From positions 4,890,501 to 4,954,500 of the forward strand of contig JBBCGG010000001.1 of assembly GCA_037200525.1 (NCBI GenBank): a stretch of DNA of 64,000 nt, written 5' to 3'. The DNA is from Methylocella sp. (GTDB lineage: Bacteria; Pseudomonadota; Alphaproteobacteria; Rhizobiales; Beijerinckiaceae). Position 1 is the first letter of the stretch; each line of letters begins with the position of its first letter. The notes below the pieces were generated by a model that saw only the letters and a program-made list of their open reading frames with translations, was not told the origin of the DNA and searched no databases. A program made the position numbers and the translations under genes. This document shows positions 62,801 through 64,000 of this stretch, piece after piece.

Positions 62801-63988
62801 ATGACCGAGATGACGCCGGAAAACCGCAAAAGCCTGAAGATGCGCACCAGGCTGATTTATGCCGGCCGGCACCCGTCGCAACAGCATGGATTCGTCAATA
62901 CGCCGATCTACCGCGGCTCGACGGTGCTTTTTCCGACGGTCCATGATCTCTTGACCCGCAACGCACAGTTTACCTATGGAACACAGGGCTCGCCGACGAC
63001 GAAGGCGCTGACCGACGCATGGAGCGAGTTGTCCGGCGCGGCGGGAACTGTTTTGGCCCCGACGGGCCTTGCGGCGATTTCCCTCGCCCTGCTCACGGCG
63101 GTCAAGGCCAGCGATCACATCCTCGTCATCGACTCCGTCTACCGCCCATCTCGCATTTTCTGCGATACGATTTTGGCGCGAATGGGCGTCGAGACGACCT
63201 ATTTTGATCCCTTGATGGGGGCCGAAATCGAACGTTTGATCCGGCCGAACACCAGCGTCATCCTGCTCGAGACGCCGGGCTCGCAAAGCTTTGAGCTGCC
63301 CGATGTCCCAGCCATCGCCGAAGTCGCGCGCGTCAAAGGCATCTGCACAATTCTCGACAATACCTGGGCGACGCCGCTTTTCTTTCCGCCCCATGCGCGC
63401 GGCGCCGATATGGCGATTGAAGCCGGGACAAAATATCTCTCCGGCCACTCCGATCTGCTGCTTGGCCTTGTCTCCGCCAATGCGCAATGGTTTCCGCGCC
63501 TCAGCGCTACCTTCGATGCTTTCTCCATGTGCCCCGGCCCGGAAGACGTTTTTTTGGCGCTGCGAGGTTTGCGCACGCTCGATCTCAGATTGCGCGAGGC
63601 GGAGCGCCAGGGGCTCGATGTCGCGCAATGGCTCGCCGGACGCGCCGAGGTCGCTGCGGTGTTGCATCCGGCCCTGCCGTCCTGTCCCGGACATGCTTTA
63701 TGGAAGCGGGATTTTTTTGGATCTTCGGGTCTTTTCTCGGTCCTGCTCGGGCCGTGTTCGCCAGCAGCGCTCGCCGCCATGCTCGACGGCCTCGAGTTGT
63801 TCGGAATGGGCTATTCCTGGGGCGGATACGAGAGTCTCGTCATTCCGTTCGATTGCCGCAGCTATCGCAGCGCGACGGCTTGGAATCCGCCGGGGGCCGC
63901 CCTGCGCTTCTCCATCGGCCTTGAAGATCCAGAGGATCTAAAGGCCGATCTCGACCGCGGGTTTGAGCGGTTGCGCAAAACCGCCTGA
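62801..63988 (+). CDS. metC: cystathionine beta-lyase
   Basis: A 395-residue PLP enzyme of the Cys/Met metabolism family. PLP lysine K211 is in EAGTKYLSGHSD. Other marks are FVNTPIYRGSTVLFP, YGTQGSPTTKAL, DNTWATPLFF and the closing GYSWGGYESLVIPFD. It cleaves cystathionine to homocysteine. The start at 62801 has ACGGGACG upstream. metC divergent from aapJQMP is a conserved rhizobial arrangement. The gene is complete, 12 bases before the window end. Confidence 0.94.
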   Translation: MTEMTPENRKSLKMRTRLIYAGRHPSQQHGFVNTPIYRGSTVLFPTVHDLLTRNAQFTYGTQGSPTTKALTDAWSELSGAAGTVLAPTGLAAISLALLTAVKASDHILVIDSVYRPSRIFCDTILARMGVETTYFDPLMGAEIERLIRPNTSVILLETPGSQSFELPDVPAIAEVARVKGICTILDNTWATPLFFPPHARGADMAIEAGTKYLSGHSDLLLGLVSANAQWFPRLSATFDAFSMCPGPEDVFLALRGLRTLDLRLREAERQGLDVAQWLAGRAEVAAVLHPALPSCPGHALWKRDFFGSSGLFSVLLGPCSPAALAAMLDGLELFGMGYSWGGYESLVIPFDCRSYRSATAWNPPGAALRFSIGLEDPEDLKADLDRGFERLRKTA

Positions 63989-64000
63989 CGCAGGCGAAGC

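Noticed and set aside
62606-63694. N-terminal extension of AapJ giving a 704-residue protein
   Set aside because: The extra part is antisense to metC; a clear signal peptide begins near 62605.

Overview
The window looks like a high-GC alphaproteobacterial chromosome of the order Rhizobiales (Hyphomicrobiales). The Beijerinckiaceae/Methylocystaceae side (Methylocella or Beijerinckia relatives) is the best guess. This rests on marker genes and gene order: aapJQMP divergent from metC, rplY-pth-ychF, the iscS-like/sufBCDS/sufT cluster, DUF1217-flgF-fliI, the olsA/olsB pair, and an alphaproteobacterial rpoD and dnaG. No rRNA or tRNA gene, CRISPR array or insertion sequence was seen. The genus is an inference.

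Layout. (1) 1-3600 is an accessory patch of small, mostly unrecognised genes. It contains two excisionase/AlpA-like DNA-binding proteins, a 42-residue membrane peptide coupled to a zinc-ribbon membrane protein, and several hairpins not explained by the genes. (2) 4.0-17.7 kb is core: a VOC protein, dciA-like and dsbA-like genes, the Fe-S assembly operon on the minus strand (iscS-like, sufB, sufC, sufD, sufS, sufT), a hydrolase, a carboxymuconolactone decarboxylase-like protein and anmK. A toxin-antitoxin pair and tyrS follow. (3) 17.8-32.1 kb carries a giant AsmA/DUF3971 envelope protein, a peroxiredoxin, an EipA-like protein, cysQ, carA, a GatB/YqeY protein and panB. It ends with the replication/transcription pair dnaG-rpoD. 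(4) 32.4-41.3 kb carries rpmH directly followed by yidC with no rnpA between them, then bluB, ychF, pth, rplY, a ClC channel and a 2OG-Fe(II) oxygenase. (5) 41.4-51.8 kb carries ruvB, olsA/olsB for ornithine lipids, a short flagellar block (broken DUF1217 gene, flgF, fliI) and the rocD-putA arginine/proline catabolic unit. (6) 51.9-64 kb carries a defence-like nuclease candidate, dnaE, a JmjC/cupin-like oxygenase, a small secreted protein, the aapJQMP amino-acid ABC transporter and metC.

How the parts work together. The two desulfurases supply sulfur to the SufBCD scaffold; no sufA/iscA follows sufT here. RocD makes glutamate semialdehyde, which the PutA dehydrogenase half oxidises to glutamate. 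OlsB and OlsA perform the two acylations of ornithine lipid synthesis. AapJQMP brings in L-amino acids.

The most unusual things seen are the missing rnpA, a DnaG without any zinc ligands, the disrupted DUF1217 flagellar gene, and a lone PD-(D/E)XK-type protein between core genes. Also notable are the left-edge island with its micro-protein and unexplained terminators, a family of palindromes placed in convergent gene gaps, and a nested inverted repeat followed by a 14-codon ORF. No clearly new multi-gene system could be demonstrated from sequence alone.
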